This document shows, one piece after another, positions 25,315 through 34,157 of a stretch of 64,000 nucleotides of DNA. Under the pieces are notes generated by a model. That model made no database searches. It was not told where the DNA came from and saw only the letters and a list, made by a program, of their open reading frames with translations. The DNA lies in the NCBI RefSeq assembly GCF_039621805.1, contig NZ_CP155074.1, forward strand, positions 1,240,001 to 1,304,000, given 5' to 3'. How positions within the stretch are numbered: position 1 is the stretch's first letter; each line of letters opens with the position of its first letter. This stretch comes from Paraburkholderia sp. PREW-6R. GTDB lineage: Bacteria > Pseudomonadota > Gammaproteobacteria > Burkholderiales > Burkholderiaceae. A program made the position numbers and the translations under genes.

Positions 25315-25949
25315 AGAACGCCAAGCCCTCCGCGACCACTGCGAAAGCTGTTCCCGCAGCCAGCGCGTCCCGCACCCTGTCCGCGACCACCGCCCGCGCC
25401 GCCCACGAACCGGCGCACGACCACCCACACGACCATGCGCATGAGTTGGAACACGTGCACGGTGGATCGCAGGAAGCTGCGCTGACGCTTGCGGAAGAGT
25501 ATTGCCGCGAGCGCGGCGAAAAACTCACGCCCATTCGCCGCAAAGTGCTCGAACTGCTGCTAAATTCCGGGCGCGCGACCAAAGCGTATTCGCTGCTGGA
25601 TGAAATGCGGCAGATTCATCCCGGATCAGCGCCGCCCACGGTATATCGCGCGCTCGATTTTCTGCTGACGGCGGGTCTCGTGCATCGAATCGAGTCGATC
25701 AACGCATTCACGGTCTGCCACGATCTGACGCAATGTCAGCACGGCATTCTGGTGGTGTGTCAGCAGTGCGGCAACGTCACTGAATTGCATCAGCCGAAGC
25801 TGCGCCAGGCGCTGATCGCGCAGATCGAAGACGCGGGCTATCGCGTCGCAAGCGACGAGATTGAACTGAAGGGTGTATGCGCTGCCTGTCAGGCAGCCGA
25901 AGCCACGGCAGGCGCGGCGACCGCCGTGGGAGCGGTGGCGGCGAAATAG
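25311..25949 (+). CDS. zur: Fur-family zinc uptake regulator
   Basis: A 212-residue Fur-family repressor, Zur by its features. An N-terminal extension of about 55 residues is rich in histidine (eight His between 32 and 50, HDHPHDHAHELEHVH), likely binding zinc. The winged helix is at about 60-135 (LTPIRRKVLELLLNSG, SAPPTVYRALDFL). The dimerisation domain follows, with structural-zinc pairs CQQC and CAAC. It would repress zinc uptake when zinc is plentiful. No znuABC genes are adjacent. The start follows an unusually close -10 element. Confidence 0.87.
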   Translation: MKNAKPSATTAKAVPAASASRTLSATTARAAHEPAHDHPHDHAHELEHVHGGSQEAALTLAEEYCRERGEKLTPIRRKVLELLLNSGRATKAYSLLDEMRQIHPGSAPPTVYRALDFLLTAGLVHRIESINAFTVCHDLTQCQHGILVVCQQCGNVTELHQPKLRQALIAQIEDAGYRVASDEIELKGVCAACQAAEATAGAATAVGAVAAK

Positions 25950-26175
25950 GAAGACGACGGTCGCGTAGTGCGTGGCAACGCGGGTCGCGTTTGCAATGCG
26001 GTGCGCCGGCAATGCCGTTGAAAGCACACCGAGGTCAGGCAACGCGAATCGCCGTGCGCGCGTGGTCGGCCTGTTTCTGCCAGCATCTTTACCGCCTCGC
26101 GGGCGCTGACGCCTAAGCCTAAGCCGCGAGCAACGCCCGGCGGCACGCCGGACGAACCTTAAGCCATCGCGTCCA

Positions 26176-26688
26176 TCAACCTGCTGCGCGCGCGTGGATC
26201 GCGTCGTGCAGCAACGTCACGAGGTCATCGGGCAACGCCGGCTTTGTCATGAAATGCTGAAAGCCTTCGCCAATACTGCGCAAGCGGTAAGCGTCGTCGG
26301 TGTGGCCCGTCAGCGCGACGGCAACCGACGGCGCGTGGTCACTGCGAATCTCATGATCGCGAAGCCGCTGGATCATGTAGAAGCCATCCATGGCAGGCAG
26401 TTCGAGGTCGCAGACAACGGCGTCGGGCAATAATCGGAGCGCCGCTTCGACACCCTCTTCCGCATCCGCCACGGCGACGACATGCGCGCCTTCCGCTTCG
26501 AGTAACAAGGTCAACGATTCCCGGCTATCCGGGTCGTCTTCGACGAGCACGATCGTGGCCTGATCGAGTCTCAATGCTCCGTTCATTTTCTGTTGTTGCT
26601 CTAAAAAACCGGTTAGGCCGTCAGACTTGGCCAACGTGTCGCCTTGCTGCTGGCCGCCTGCCTGCACGGCTGCGATGTTGCTGTTCAT
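26176..26688 (-). CDS. Single-domain response regulator
   Basis: A 170-residue protein with a receiver domain at about 44-165: acidic VEDDPDS, phospho-acceptor in VVCDLELPAMDG, and Lys in MTKPALP. There is no output domain. The first 35 residues are glutamine/glycine-rich and unlike the family, so the ATG at 26586 (MNGALRLDQ) is a plausible alternative start. No kinase is adjacent. Such proteins act by protein contact or as phosphate carriers in relays. Confidence 0.85.
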   Translation of the reverse strand: MNSNIAAVQAGGQQQGDTLAKSDGLTGFLEQQQKMNGALRLDQATIVLVEDDPDSRESLTLLLEAEGAHVVAVADAEEGVEAALRLLPDAVVCDLELPAMDGFYMIQRLRDHEIRSDHAPSVAVALTGHTDDAYRLRSIGEGFQHFMTKPALPDDLVTLLHDAIHARAAG

Positions 26689-27056
26689 GATTCCGACTCG
26701 ATGTCATGCACCGAGCTACGTCCAGCCCAAATTGTAAAACATTGCCAGGACGCAACGCGGCGCACAGTAACGCGCCAATTGCACGCCAATAAAAATACGG
26801 CATCCGGCATTCCTGCTTCGGCTGGCCGGTGCCGGCACCCGAATCGCCGGACGGCTCGCGCAGACCCCGCCTGCGTGGCACGTCCCGTCCAGCGACTTTT
26901 CTCGTATCCCGATTCTTTTGCAACGCCCCCGGCCGTACAAACCACGAGGCGTTCATGTTCAACGCATAGGTAGCATGTTGCGTGCCGCGGTTGTGCATCA
27001 CTGCACGGAGATTGGGCATGGACGGCCAAGGTCGTGACCTCGTGCACACGCAGTGG
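26689..27056. other. Intergenic region, lone receiver / TetR
   Basis: A 368-base gap between two minus-strand genes. I see no credible coding frame, RNA gene, terminator hairpin or repeat here. Confidence 0.5.
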
Positions 27057-27833
27057 TCAGCCTGCGTGGATTGGACCGATGCCCTGCACCAGCAACGCAA
27101 TGGCATGTCGCGCAATGTCTTCGCCGCCTATATTTTTGCGCACCGGATCGGTGTGCCAGAGCTGAGACGACGCGAGAGGCAGGATGGTGAGCCCGAGCAG
27201 CGTGATGAATACGAGCGACGGCTCGAGCCCGGCATTCAGCCGCCCCTCTTGTTGCCAGCGCGAGATGGCCGCGAGCGACGCCTTCTGGTACGTGTCGCCG
27301 AAACGTTCGTGCATGCGCTGGCGCAACAGCCCGCCATCGCTGATTACTTCACGAATCCACAGCGACGGAAACCACGGATGTTCCGCCGCCACGTCGACGA
27401 GCCGCCGCGCGAGTTGCGTGATGGCCGCGACCGGATCGTCGGGATTTTGCTGGAAAGGCGTGCCGAGTGCCGCGCGCAACGGCGCGAAGCGTTCGTCGAT
27501 CAAGACGTCGAGCAACTGGCCGCGGGTCTTGAAGTAGTAATGCACCATGGCCGGCGTGAAGCCAGCTTCGCGTGCGATCGCACCGAGTGTCGTGTCGACG
27601 ATCCCCTGCCGCGCGAATAACGCCAGCGCGGCGTCGAGCAAACGCGCGCGCTGCCCGGCGCCTCGCACCGCGCCCGACGGCCGGCCCGGCCGCCGTACGG
27701 ACGCAGTGGCGGCAGTCGGGTGGTCGGCGCTTGCCCGGGCCTCGCCGCCTGCCGCGTCGTTCAAGCGGCGACTGGCAGCCGCGTCGTGCGGGCCGTCGTC
27801 CATCGGCGAGTCGCCCCTCGGAATATGTGTCAT
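27057..27833 (-). CDS. TetR-family regulator
   Basis: A 258-residue regulator divergent from the multidrug-type transporter at 27908. The first 58 residues are a disordered, arginine- and alanine-rich tail. The helix-turn-helix follows (LDAALALFARQGIVDTTLGAIAREAGFTPAMVHYYFKTRGQLL), then a helical ligand domain (about 110-255). An ATG ten codons downstream (MDDGPHD) is another possible start. It most likely represses the MFS pump from the AT-rich gap between them. Confidence 0.9.
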   Translation of the reverse strand: MTHIPRGDSPMDDGPHDAAASRRLNDAAGGEARASADHPTAATASVRRPGRPSGAVRGAGQRARLLDAALALFARQGIVDTTLGAIAREAGFTPAMVHYYFKTRGQLLDVLIDERFAPLRAALGTPFQQNPDDPVAAITQLARRLVDVAAEHPWFPSLWIREVISDGGLLRQRMHERFGDTYQKASLAAISRWQQEGRLNAGLEPSLVFITLLGLTILPLASSQLWHTDPVRKNIGGEDIARHAIALLVQGIGPIHAG

Positions 27834-27842
27834 TGCAATGAT

Positions 27843-27889
27843 TTGACGAAAGATCAGGTAACGCCTATATTAATCTTCTTGTTAATTAA
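27843..27889 (+). promoter_or_regulatory. Promoter and operator of the MFS pump gene
   Basis: TTGACG (27843-27848) and TATATT (27866-27871) are separated by 17 bases, a good sigma-70 promoter directed at the transporter gene. The palindrome TTAATTAA (27882-27889) sits just after the expected start point, in an unusually AT-rich stretch, and is a likely TetR-family repressor site. Confidence 0.65.
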
Positions 27890-27907
27890 TTTCAATGGCT
27901 TGGGAAT

Positions 27908-29440
27908 ATGGAACATTTGACACCGCAACCTGCGGACTTGAGCCAGGACGAAGCGAACGCCAGCGCCCCGGCCATGGACCATCCGCCGATACGGTTGCTG
28001 TTTCCGGCGCTGCTGCTCGTCATGCTGCTCGCCGCGCTCGACCAGACGATTGTCTCCACCGCGCTGCCGACTATCGTCGGCGAGCTGGGCGGCTTGAACA
28101 ATCTGTCGTGGGTCGTCACCGCTTACCTGCTCACTTCGACGATCGTCGTTCCGTTATACGGAAAGCTTGGCGACCTGTTTGGCCGCAAGATCGTACTGCA
28201 GACCGCGATCGTGGTGTTTCTGGTCGGCTCCGCGTTGTGCGGCATCGCGCAGGACATGACCCAGTTGATCATCTTGCGCGCGCTGCAAGGCCTTGGCGGC
28301 GGCGGTCTGCTGGTCGTCACCATGGCCGCGATCGCCGACGTGATTCCGCCCGCCGAGCGCGGCCGCTATCAGGGCGTATTCGGCGGTATGTTCGGACTCG
28401 CCACCGTGGTCGGTCCGCTGCTCGGCGGCTTTCTCGTCGAGCACCTGACGTGGCGCTGGATTTTTTACATCAATCTGCCGCTCGGCATCGTATCGCTGAT
28501 CGTGATCGGCGCAGTGTTCAGGCCGCACGCGCGCCATGTGAGGCACACCATCGACTACATGGGCGCCGCGTTTCTCGCCGGCGCACTCACCTGCATCATC
28601 CTGTTCACGAGTCAGGGCGGCACGATCCTGCCGTGGTCGTCGCCGCAACTCTGGTTCACGCTGGCAATGGGGCTCATCGCGATCTGGGGTTTCGTCCACG
28701 AGGAGCGTAGCGCGGCCGAGCCGATCATGCCGCTCGAACTGTTCCGCCAGCGCACGTTTTTGCTGAGCAGTCTGATCGGCTTCATTATCGGCGTATCGCT
28801 ATTCGGCTCGGTGACGTTCCTGCCGCTCTACTTGCAAGTGGTGAAAGGCTCCACGCCTTCGCAGGCCGGCATGCAAATGCTGCCGATGATGGGCGGCCTC
28901 TTCATCATGTCGATGGTCACCGGCCGGGTCATCTCGAAGATCGGCAAGTACCGGATGTTTCCCATTGCCGGCACGCTGCTCGTCGCGATCGCCATGTTTC
29001 TGCTTGCGCGCTTGCAGATCGCGACACCCATTCATGTGATGTATGTCGACATGGGCCTTCTCGGCTGCGGCCTCGGCATGGTGATGCAGGTGCTGATCCT
29101 CGCGGTGCAAAACACCGTCGAATTCCGGCACATGGGCGTGGCCACTTCCGGCGCAACGCTGTTCCGTTCTATAGGCGGTTCAATCGGCGTCGCGGGCTTC
29201 GGCGCGGTGTTCTCGAACGGGCTGGCCTCGCGGCTCGAAACGCTGATCCCGCCCAACACCGAATTACCCCATGCGCTTGGACCCGCTGCAATCCACCAGT
29301 TGCCGCAAGCGTTTCGCAACGACTATCTGCAGGCTTTCGCAGGCGCGCTGCATACCGTGTATTTATCGGCAGCGTGCGTCGTGCTGCTTGCGTTCGTGCT
29401 CGCATGGCTGCTGAAGGATCACCCGCTTCGCACGCGCTGA
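27908..29440 (+). CDS. DHA2-family (EmrB/QacA-type) MFS drug exporter
   Basis: A 510-residue inner-membrane transporter with about 14 hydrophobic helices. The DHA2 motif LDQTIVSTALPTIVGELGG lies in the first helix, motif A GKLGDLFGRKIV follows helix 2, and motif C-like GPLLGGFLVE is near helix 5. It should export hydrophobic drugs or metabolites with proton antiport. The divergent TetR gene and the promoter/palindrome between them indicate inducible control. No membrane-fusion or outer-membrane partner is adjacent, so it probably works alone. Confidence 0.93.
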   Translation: MEHLTPQPADLSQDEANASAPAMDHPPIRLLFPALLLVMLLAALDQTIVSTALPTIVGELGGLNNLSWVVTAYLLTSTIVVPLYGKLGDLFGRKIVLQTAIVVFLVGSALCGIAQDMTQLIILRALQGLGGGGLLVVTMAAIADVIPPAERGRYQGVFGGMFGLATVVGPLLGGFLVEHLTWRWIFYINLPLGIVSLIVIGAVFRPHARHVRHTIDYMGAAFLAGALTCIILFTSQGGTILPWSSPQLWFTLAMGLIAIWGFVHEERSAAEPIMPLELFRQRTFLLSSLIGFIIGVSLFGSVTFLPLYLQVVKGSTPSQAGMQMLPMMGGLFIMSMVTGRVISKIGKYRMFPIAGTLLVAIAMFLLARLQIATPIHVMYVDMGLLGCGLGMVMQVLILAVQNTVEFRHMGVATSGATLFRSIGGSIGVAGFGAVFSNGLASRLETLIPPNTELPHALGPAAIHQLPQAFRNDYLQAFAGALHTVYLSAACVVLLAFVLAWLLKDHPLRTR

Positions 29441-29872
29441 TCGTTGCGCACGCATCCACTGTGCCGACCTCACATCCCCCGTATTCCGCTGATTAAAGCG
29501 CTTAATGACGAGGCTGACGCAGCGCCAGCCTCGTTGCATTCCGATACACCGGATGACGACCGCCGCGAAGTCGTCCCGACAACGCGACCGCGTTGCCCAA
29601 CCGTTCAAAATGCCTTGCCGATGCGCGTTTTGCCGTCACAGGCGGTATTTCGTCGTACGTGGATATGTGCGCTAGCGCACACAGGATAGGTAGGAACGGC
29701 GATTGACGACTGAATTGAAACGCCACATATTGGTTGCAGCAGCGCAGCAAGACTTCTGCGTCGCCGACTCTCCGGTGCATGTGGATCGTGAATTCCGCGG
29801 ATAGGACTCCTGCTTCAGCACGATCCGGAGCATGCCGTATCAGGCATTGATTTCCTCAGGCGGGTCCTTAGC
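29441..29872. other. Intergenic region with stem-loop
   Basis: A 432-base gap with no believable gene. A nine-pair stem, ACGAGGCTG (29508-29516) and CAGCCTCGT (29526-29534), with a nine-base loop, lies 68 bases after the transporter stop. There is no T-run behind it, so it may stabilise the transcript end rather than terminate alone. The rest shows nothing clear. Confidence 0.5.
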
Positions 29873-31210
29873 ATGTCCACCCAGACACTTCCTGGCCAAA
29901 GCTTTCCTACGCCCTGCAAAAGATGTGGAGGCGCTCTCTACCGGCAGGTCGATTATTGTCCGTACTGCGGCGCGGGTGATCCTCTCGACGCCGGTCCGCA
30001 TAAACGCACGGTGATTCCCGGCAGCCGCGCTAGCGCGAGCGCCACGCCCAGGACTACGCCCAACAATCCGTTCGACGCGCCATTGGCCGACGGTGCCGGC
30101 TTCGCCTCGCGCGAAGCCAGAGCGGGCGACCCTGCTGCCGTGAAAGCCGCGCCACGCCCATCCGCCCTGTCGACGCCCGGCGTGTCCATTCCGCAGTCCG
30201 CCGAATCGTCCGTTGGATTGCCTGTCAGCCTTGGCCCGTCCGCCCGCACCACGCAACTTATTCGCAAGTCTTTGTTCTGTGCTGCGGCAGTTGTCGGCGT
30301 TGGCCTGGTGCTTGTCGGTTACGCGCTATTCCGCCCGGACGACGAGACGGATAGCAACGCCAACGATCAGGTATCGGACATTCAGGATGCCAGAACAACC
30401 GCCGGCACAATCGCGCCTTATACGCCGGCACTCGCGCCGAATCGTCAACGTCAGCTTAATAAGGCGATTGTCGCGACACCTGGCACACCGGCCACTCCCA
30501 CGAAAGCCGCGCCTGCCATCCCCGTTACGCCGATCATGCCGCTCGTCGCTGCCGCCCCGGTCAAGCCGGCCAGCGCACAGTTCCGTGATGCCGGTCAGGC
30601 CGTGCAGGCTGCCCGTGTCGCATATCGTGCAAACAATCTGTCCGCCGCGCAATCCGCGCTTGCTGCCGCGCAAACTTTGCAACCCGACAATGCGGACGCG
30701 CTGAGTCTGTCGCTGGAACTGAAGCCCGCGATTGCGCGCCGCGACGCTGCGCTGCAAGCGGCGCAAGCCTGCTTCACGCAGCAGTCGTGGGCATGCGCAC
30801 GCCAGCATGCGACCGATGCGCTCTCGATCGACAGCGGTAGTGACGCAGCCAGTTCGATGCTCGAGCGCGTCATCACGCAAACAGGTTGGGCGCCGCTCCA
30901 CTCGCCCGCCGCAACGAGTGTCCCGTCCGCTGCACCGCTGCAAACGCAAGCGCTGGCAACGGTGCCCGCAGCGGCCGCGACACTGCAGGCGAAGCCGGCA
31001 CCCGCGCAGATTTCGCCGCAGACACGGCTGCCTCAAGGACCGCCGGCTGGCAACGATACCTCTGCGATAGCCGCACGCCCCGCCCAACCGGCGCTCGATC
31101 CCAACAGTGTCGAGGCGCGCGAGCGTGCGATACGGGAATCGGGCTGGAACCGGGCGGCGCAGAACAGCGCGAAGCCGGCAGCCGGCTCGACGGCCAGCAA
31201 ACAGCCATGA
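29873..31210 (+). CDS. Zinc-ribbon protein with one membrane helix, function unknown
   Basis: A 445-residue protein I cannot assign. The N-terminus is a zinc ribbon with C-x2-C-x10-C-x2-C (Cys15, 18, 29, 32). A proline/alanine-rich linker leads to one transmembrane helix at about 133-153. The C-terminal part, presumably periplasmic, contains a helical repeat-like stretch (about 235-345: AARVAYRANNLSAAQSALAAAQTLQPDNADAL, and AAQACFTQQSWACARQHATDALSIDSG) similar to TPR units, flanked by long low-complexity Ala/Pro/Gln segments. It could link a cytosolic partner to the envelope. No operon neighbour is close; the solute-binding protein starts 261 bases later. Confidence 0.75.
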   Translation: MSTQTLPGQSFPTPCKRCGGALYRQVDYCPYCGAGDPLDAGPHKRTVIPGSRASASATPRTTPNNPFDAPLADGAGFASREARAGDPAAVKAAPRPSALSTPGVSIPQSAESSVGLPVSLGPSARTTQLIRKSLFCAAAVVGVGLVLVGYALFRPDDETDSNANDQVSDIQDARTTAGTIAPYTPALAPNRQRQLNKAIVATPGTPATPTKAAPAIPVTPIMPLVAAAPVKPASAQFRDAGQAVQAARVAYRANNLSAAQSALAAAQTLQPDNADALSLSLELKPAIARRDAALQAAQACFTQQSWACARQHATDALSIDSGSDAASSMLERVITQTGWAPLHSPAATSVPSAAPLQTQALATVPAAAATLQAKPAPAQISPQTRLPQGPPAGNDTSAIAARPAQPALDPNSVEARERAIRESGWNRAAQNSAKPAAGSTASKQP

Positions 31211-31471
31211 TTTGATACGGATGCCGAAGTAATGATGGAAGCACGAAATGCACTCCGCAAGCGGTTACATAAGAGCTCCACTCTTGAGCCGGCATCGCAT
31301 GCGCATCAGGAAAAACACTGATACGGCCACACGATCCGGTTGTCTGTGAGCGGCACCACACGTACAGAGCAGGCACAACGCGCTACACACGGGAAGGCGT
31401 CCATTCACCGATGCTTTGCTCGCGCCGTCGGGCGAGGCGATATCAATCTGACCGACAGGTAGAGAAAGACC

Positions 31472-32557
31472 ATGCTGAAGAGACTTCTGGCAGGATGGCT
31501 GGGGATGGCGCTGATGCTCATGTCATCACTCGGATTCGCGGAGCCCGCGCATTACAAGATCGTCACCGGACCGGAGCGGGGCACCTATATTCAGTTTGGC
31601 CAGGATCTGGCGAAGTGGGTTGCCCAGCCGGCGGGGATCGACCTGGAAGTGATGGCTTCGAAAGGGTCAGCGGAGAATGTGCAGCGTATGCGCTTCGAGC
31701 CGGGCGTCAAGCTCGCGCTGGTGCAATCCGACGTGTATCAGGCTTACCTCGACATGGCGAACGCCGGCAATGCCGATGCGGGCACGGCGATCCGGCCGCT
31801 GCGGCTCATCATGCCGCTCTATGATGAAGAGATCAACGTCGTGGTGCGCGCGGATTCGCCAATGAAAACCTTCGCCGATATCAAGGACAAGACGATCAGC
31901 GTGGGCCTGCTCGGCAGCGGCACCGCGCAGTCGGCCACCACGCTGTATCACCTGATGTTCGGCCAGGCCATTCCCGAGCAGAACATCCAGCATCTGAGCA
32001 ACGAGGACGCGCTCGCCGCGCTGATCGTGAAAAAAGTGGACGTGGCGATTATCGTCGTCGGGCAGCCGGCCAAGCTGTTCAACGACATGAATGCGGACCT
32101 TCTGCAACAGATCCGTCTGCTCAGAGTCGATCCGGCCGCACCTGAAACCGCGCGCGCGAGGCAAACTTACTTCCCAGCGACGATCCGCGCCACCAGCTAC
32201 CCGAACTGGCTGAAGGAAGACGTGCCCACGCTGACGGTCAAAGCGTTTCTCGTCACCTATGACTATGGCTTGCGCGACACGGTCGTCAATCTGAATCATT
32301 TCGCCGATTCGCTGTGCACGAACTTCGACAGCCTGCAGGAGCACGGCCATCCGAAGTGGAAACAGGTGAAGCTCGAGTTGCCCACGCTCGTGCGCGGCTG
32401 GAAATATTATTCGCCGGTCGAGAAGCGTCTGCGCGCGTGTCTTGCGACGAGGAGCGCGGCGATCAACGCGACGGCGGCAACGACGGGTGCCCAGCCGGCG
32501 CAGAAACCGCGTTCTTCGTGCACGGACCAGGAGCGCCTGCTTCTGCTTTGCAAATGA
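31472..32557 (+). CDS. TAXI-family TRAP solute-binding protein
   Basis: A 361-residue secreted protein with a signal peptide (cleavage near GFAEP, about residue 23). The TAXI family pattern is visible: IVTGPERGTYIQFGQDLAKW at the N-terminus, a central LLGSGTAQSA and an ALIVKKVDVAIIVVGQPA segment. These proteins normally deliver substrates to a TRAP permease (fused DctQM). No TRAP membrane gene is adjacent, so this is an orphan that may serve a distant permease or act as a sensor. The C-terminus has extra cysteines (Cys in RLRACLA, SSCTDQ, LLLCK). Confidence 0.87.
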   Translation: MLKRLLAGWLGMALMLMSSLGFAEPAHYKIVTGPERGTYIQFGQDLAKWVAQPAGIDLEVMASKGSAENVQRMRFEPGVKLALVQSDVYQAYLDMANAGNADAGTAIRPLRLIMPLYDEEINVVVRADSPMKTFADIKDKTISVGLLGSGTAQSATTLYHLMFGQAIPEQNIQHLSNEDALAALIVKKVDVAIIVVGQPAKLFNDMNADLLQQIRLLRVDPAAPETARARQTYFPATIRATSYPNWLKEDVPTLTVKAFLVTYDYGLRDTVVNLNHFADSLCTNFDSLQEHGHPKWKQVKLELPTLVRGWKYYSPVEKRLRACLATRSAAINATAATTGAQPAQKPRSSCTDQERLLLLCK

Positions 32558-32605
32558 GCGGCGCACGGTAAGCGCGAAGAGCGCGGCAAGCGGCGCGCGT
32601 TCGGC

Positions 32606-34042
32606 TCAGGCGCCCGCCCGCATCGCTGACGCAGCCGACGCATCCATCGCCCGCTGCAATGCCTCGTAGACTTTCGGACGATTGCATTGCGAGACGTTAA
32701 AGCGCAGGAAGCCGGCGGCCGACTGCGACGCGCTGAACACGTTGCCCGGCGCGAAGACCACGTCTTTCGCGAGCGCATGGCGCGCCACGTCGGCGGCGTC
32801 GAGCGAACCGGGCAAACGCGCCCACACGAACAGTCCCGCGCGCGGCCGCGTCCACAGTTCGAGGCCCGCATGACCGATGCGCGTGACCGTTTCGCCCATT
32901 GCATCGGCAAGTCTCGTGCGCATGGTTTCCAGATGGCGCCGGTATGTGCCGTCCACCAGCAGGCGATGCACCACGCTCGCCGCAAGTTGCCCGTTGCCGA
33001 ACGACGTCGCGAGTTTCAGATCGATCAGCGGCTCGATCCACTCGGCGCTTGCTGCAATGTATCCGCAGCGCACGGCCGCCGACAGCGTCTTCGAAAAGCT
33101 GCCGATCGACACCACGCGCGACAGCCCGTCGAATGCGGCTAGACGCGGGGCGGCTTCGTCTTCAAAGTCGGCGAAAATGTCGTCTTCCACGATCAGCAGA
33201 CCGTGCTCTCCTGCCAGCTTGAGCAGACGGTGTGCTACCGCTGGCGCGAGCGTTGCGCCGGTCGGATTGTGAATCGCGGAGTTCGTCACATAGAGCCGCG
33301 GACGGTGCTCGATCAACGCACGTTCGAATGCCACCAGATCCGGGCCGGTACGCGTGTAGGGCACACCCACCACGCGGGCGCGGTGAGCCCGCAGCAAAGC
33401 CTGAAAGTTGAAGTAGCACGGATCGTCGATCAGCACGGTGTCGCCCGGTTCGAGCAAAAAGCGGCACACGAGATCGAGCGCATGCGTGGCGCCGTCGGTC
33501 AGCACGATCTGCTCGGGCGACGCCTCCACGCCGTGCTGCGCAAGCCGCCACGCGAGTTGCTGACGCAGCGCGGGCAGGCCAGACGGACTGGCATATTCGG
33601 CAAGCGACGCCTGCGGGTCGCGCGCCACCGCGCGCAACGCGCGGCGCACGCCGTCCTCCGGCATCCACGAGGGCGGCATCCAGCCGCAACCCGGCTTCAA
33701 TACGCCCGACGCTGCTTCGAGCGACTGACGCGTGAGCCATAACGGATCGACTTCGCGGTCGAGCCGCGGTCCGAGATCGGCCAGCGCAAGCGGCGGCGCG
33801 TGTCCCGACACGAAAAAGCCCGAGCCGCGCCGCGCGACGATCGCACCCTCCGCCACCAGCCGGTCATAAGCTTCCACGACCGTCGATTTCGACACGCCGA
33901 GTGCGTCCGTCATGACGCGAATCGATGGCACGCGCGCACCCGGCATCAGCGAGCGGCTTGCAATGCGCTCGCGCAGGTTGTGCATGACCGCGTCGACGCG
34001 CGTGGCCGGCTGCGCTGTCTGACCGGATTCATGGTCCGCCAT
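32606..34042 (-). CDS. MocR-type regulator (GntR HTH plus aminotransferase domain)
   Basis: A 478-residue regulator. The GntR-type winged helix is at about 15-85 (GARVPSIRVMTDALGVSKSTVVEAYDRL), and a type I aminotransferase-like domain fills the rest with the PLP lysine in GSFSKTLSAAVRCGY. Such proteins use PLP or a PLP-bound amine as effector. I start at the ATG at 34042, which has a GGGAG site; the upstream extension is not family-like. It is divergent from a DMT exporter at 34158, and four GTAC motifs lie in its leader, so it likely controls that transporter and itself. Confidence 0.92.
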   Translation of the reverse strand: MADHESGQTAQPATRVDAVMHNLRERIASRSLMPGARVPSIRVMTDALGVSKSTVVEAYDRLVAEGAIVARRGSGFFVSGHAPPLALADLGPRLDREVDPLWLTRQSLEAASGVLKPGCGWMPPSWMPEDGVRRALRAVARDPQASLAEYASPSGLPALRQQLAWRLAQHGVEASPEQIVLTDGATHALDLVCRFLLEPGDTVLIDDPCYFNFQALLRAHRARVVGVPYTRTGPDLVAFERALIEHRPRLYVTNSAIHNPTGATLAPAVAHRLLKLAGEHGLLIVEDDIFADFEDEAAPRLAAFDGLSRVVSIGSFSKTLSAAVRCGYIAASAEWIEPLIDLKLATSFGNGQLAASVVHRLLVDGTYRRHLETMRTRLADAMGETVTRIGHAGLELWTRPRAGLFVWARLPGSLDAADVARHALAKDVVFAPGNVFSASQSAAGFLRFNVSQCNRPKVYEALQRAMDASAASAMRAGA

Positions 34043-34044
34043 CT

Positions 34045-34083
34045 GTACTGCTCCCTGTTTGGTACAGTTTGTACGAATTGTAC
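34045..34083. promoter_or_regulatory. GTAC repeat cluster, probable MocR operator
   Basis: GTAC occurs at 34045, 34062, 34071 and 34080. The last three are spaced exactly nine bases apart in similar contexts (TTGGTACAG, TTTGTACGA, ATTGTACTG). MocR proteins typically bind direct repeats between themselves and a divergent target, which is the layout here. Confidence 0.6.
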
Positions 34084-34157
34084 TGATCCGTAGCTTACCT
34101 TTTCCGGTCCGGAAGTAGATGCTCAAGCGTTCCGGTTTTACTTACAGGCGCACTTTC

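Noticed and set aside
26127..26160. Hairpin CCGGCG-GCA-CGCCGG between zur and the lone receiver gene as a terminator
   Set aside because: Loop of three bases and no T-run on either strand; such stems are common by chance in this GC-rich DNA.
29508..29534. Stem-loop as an intrinsic terminator
   Set aside because: Nine-pair stem but no T-run on either side, so it is reported only as a stem-loop.
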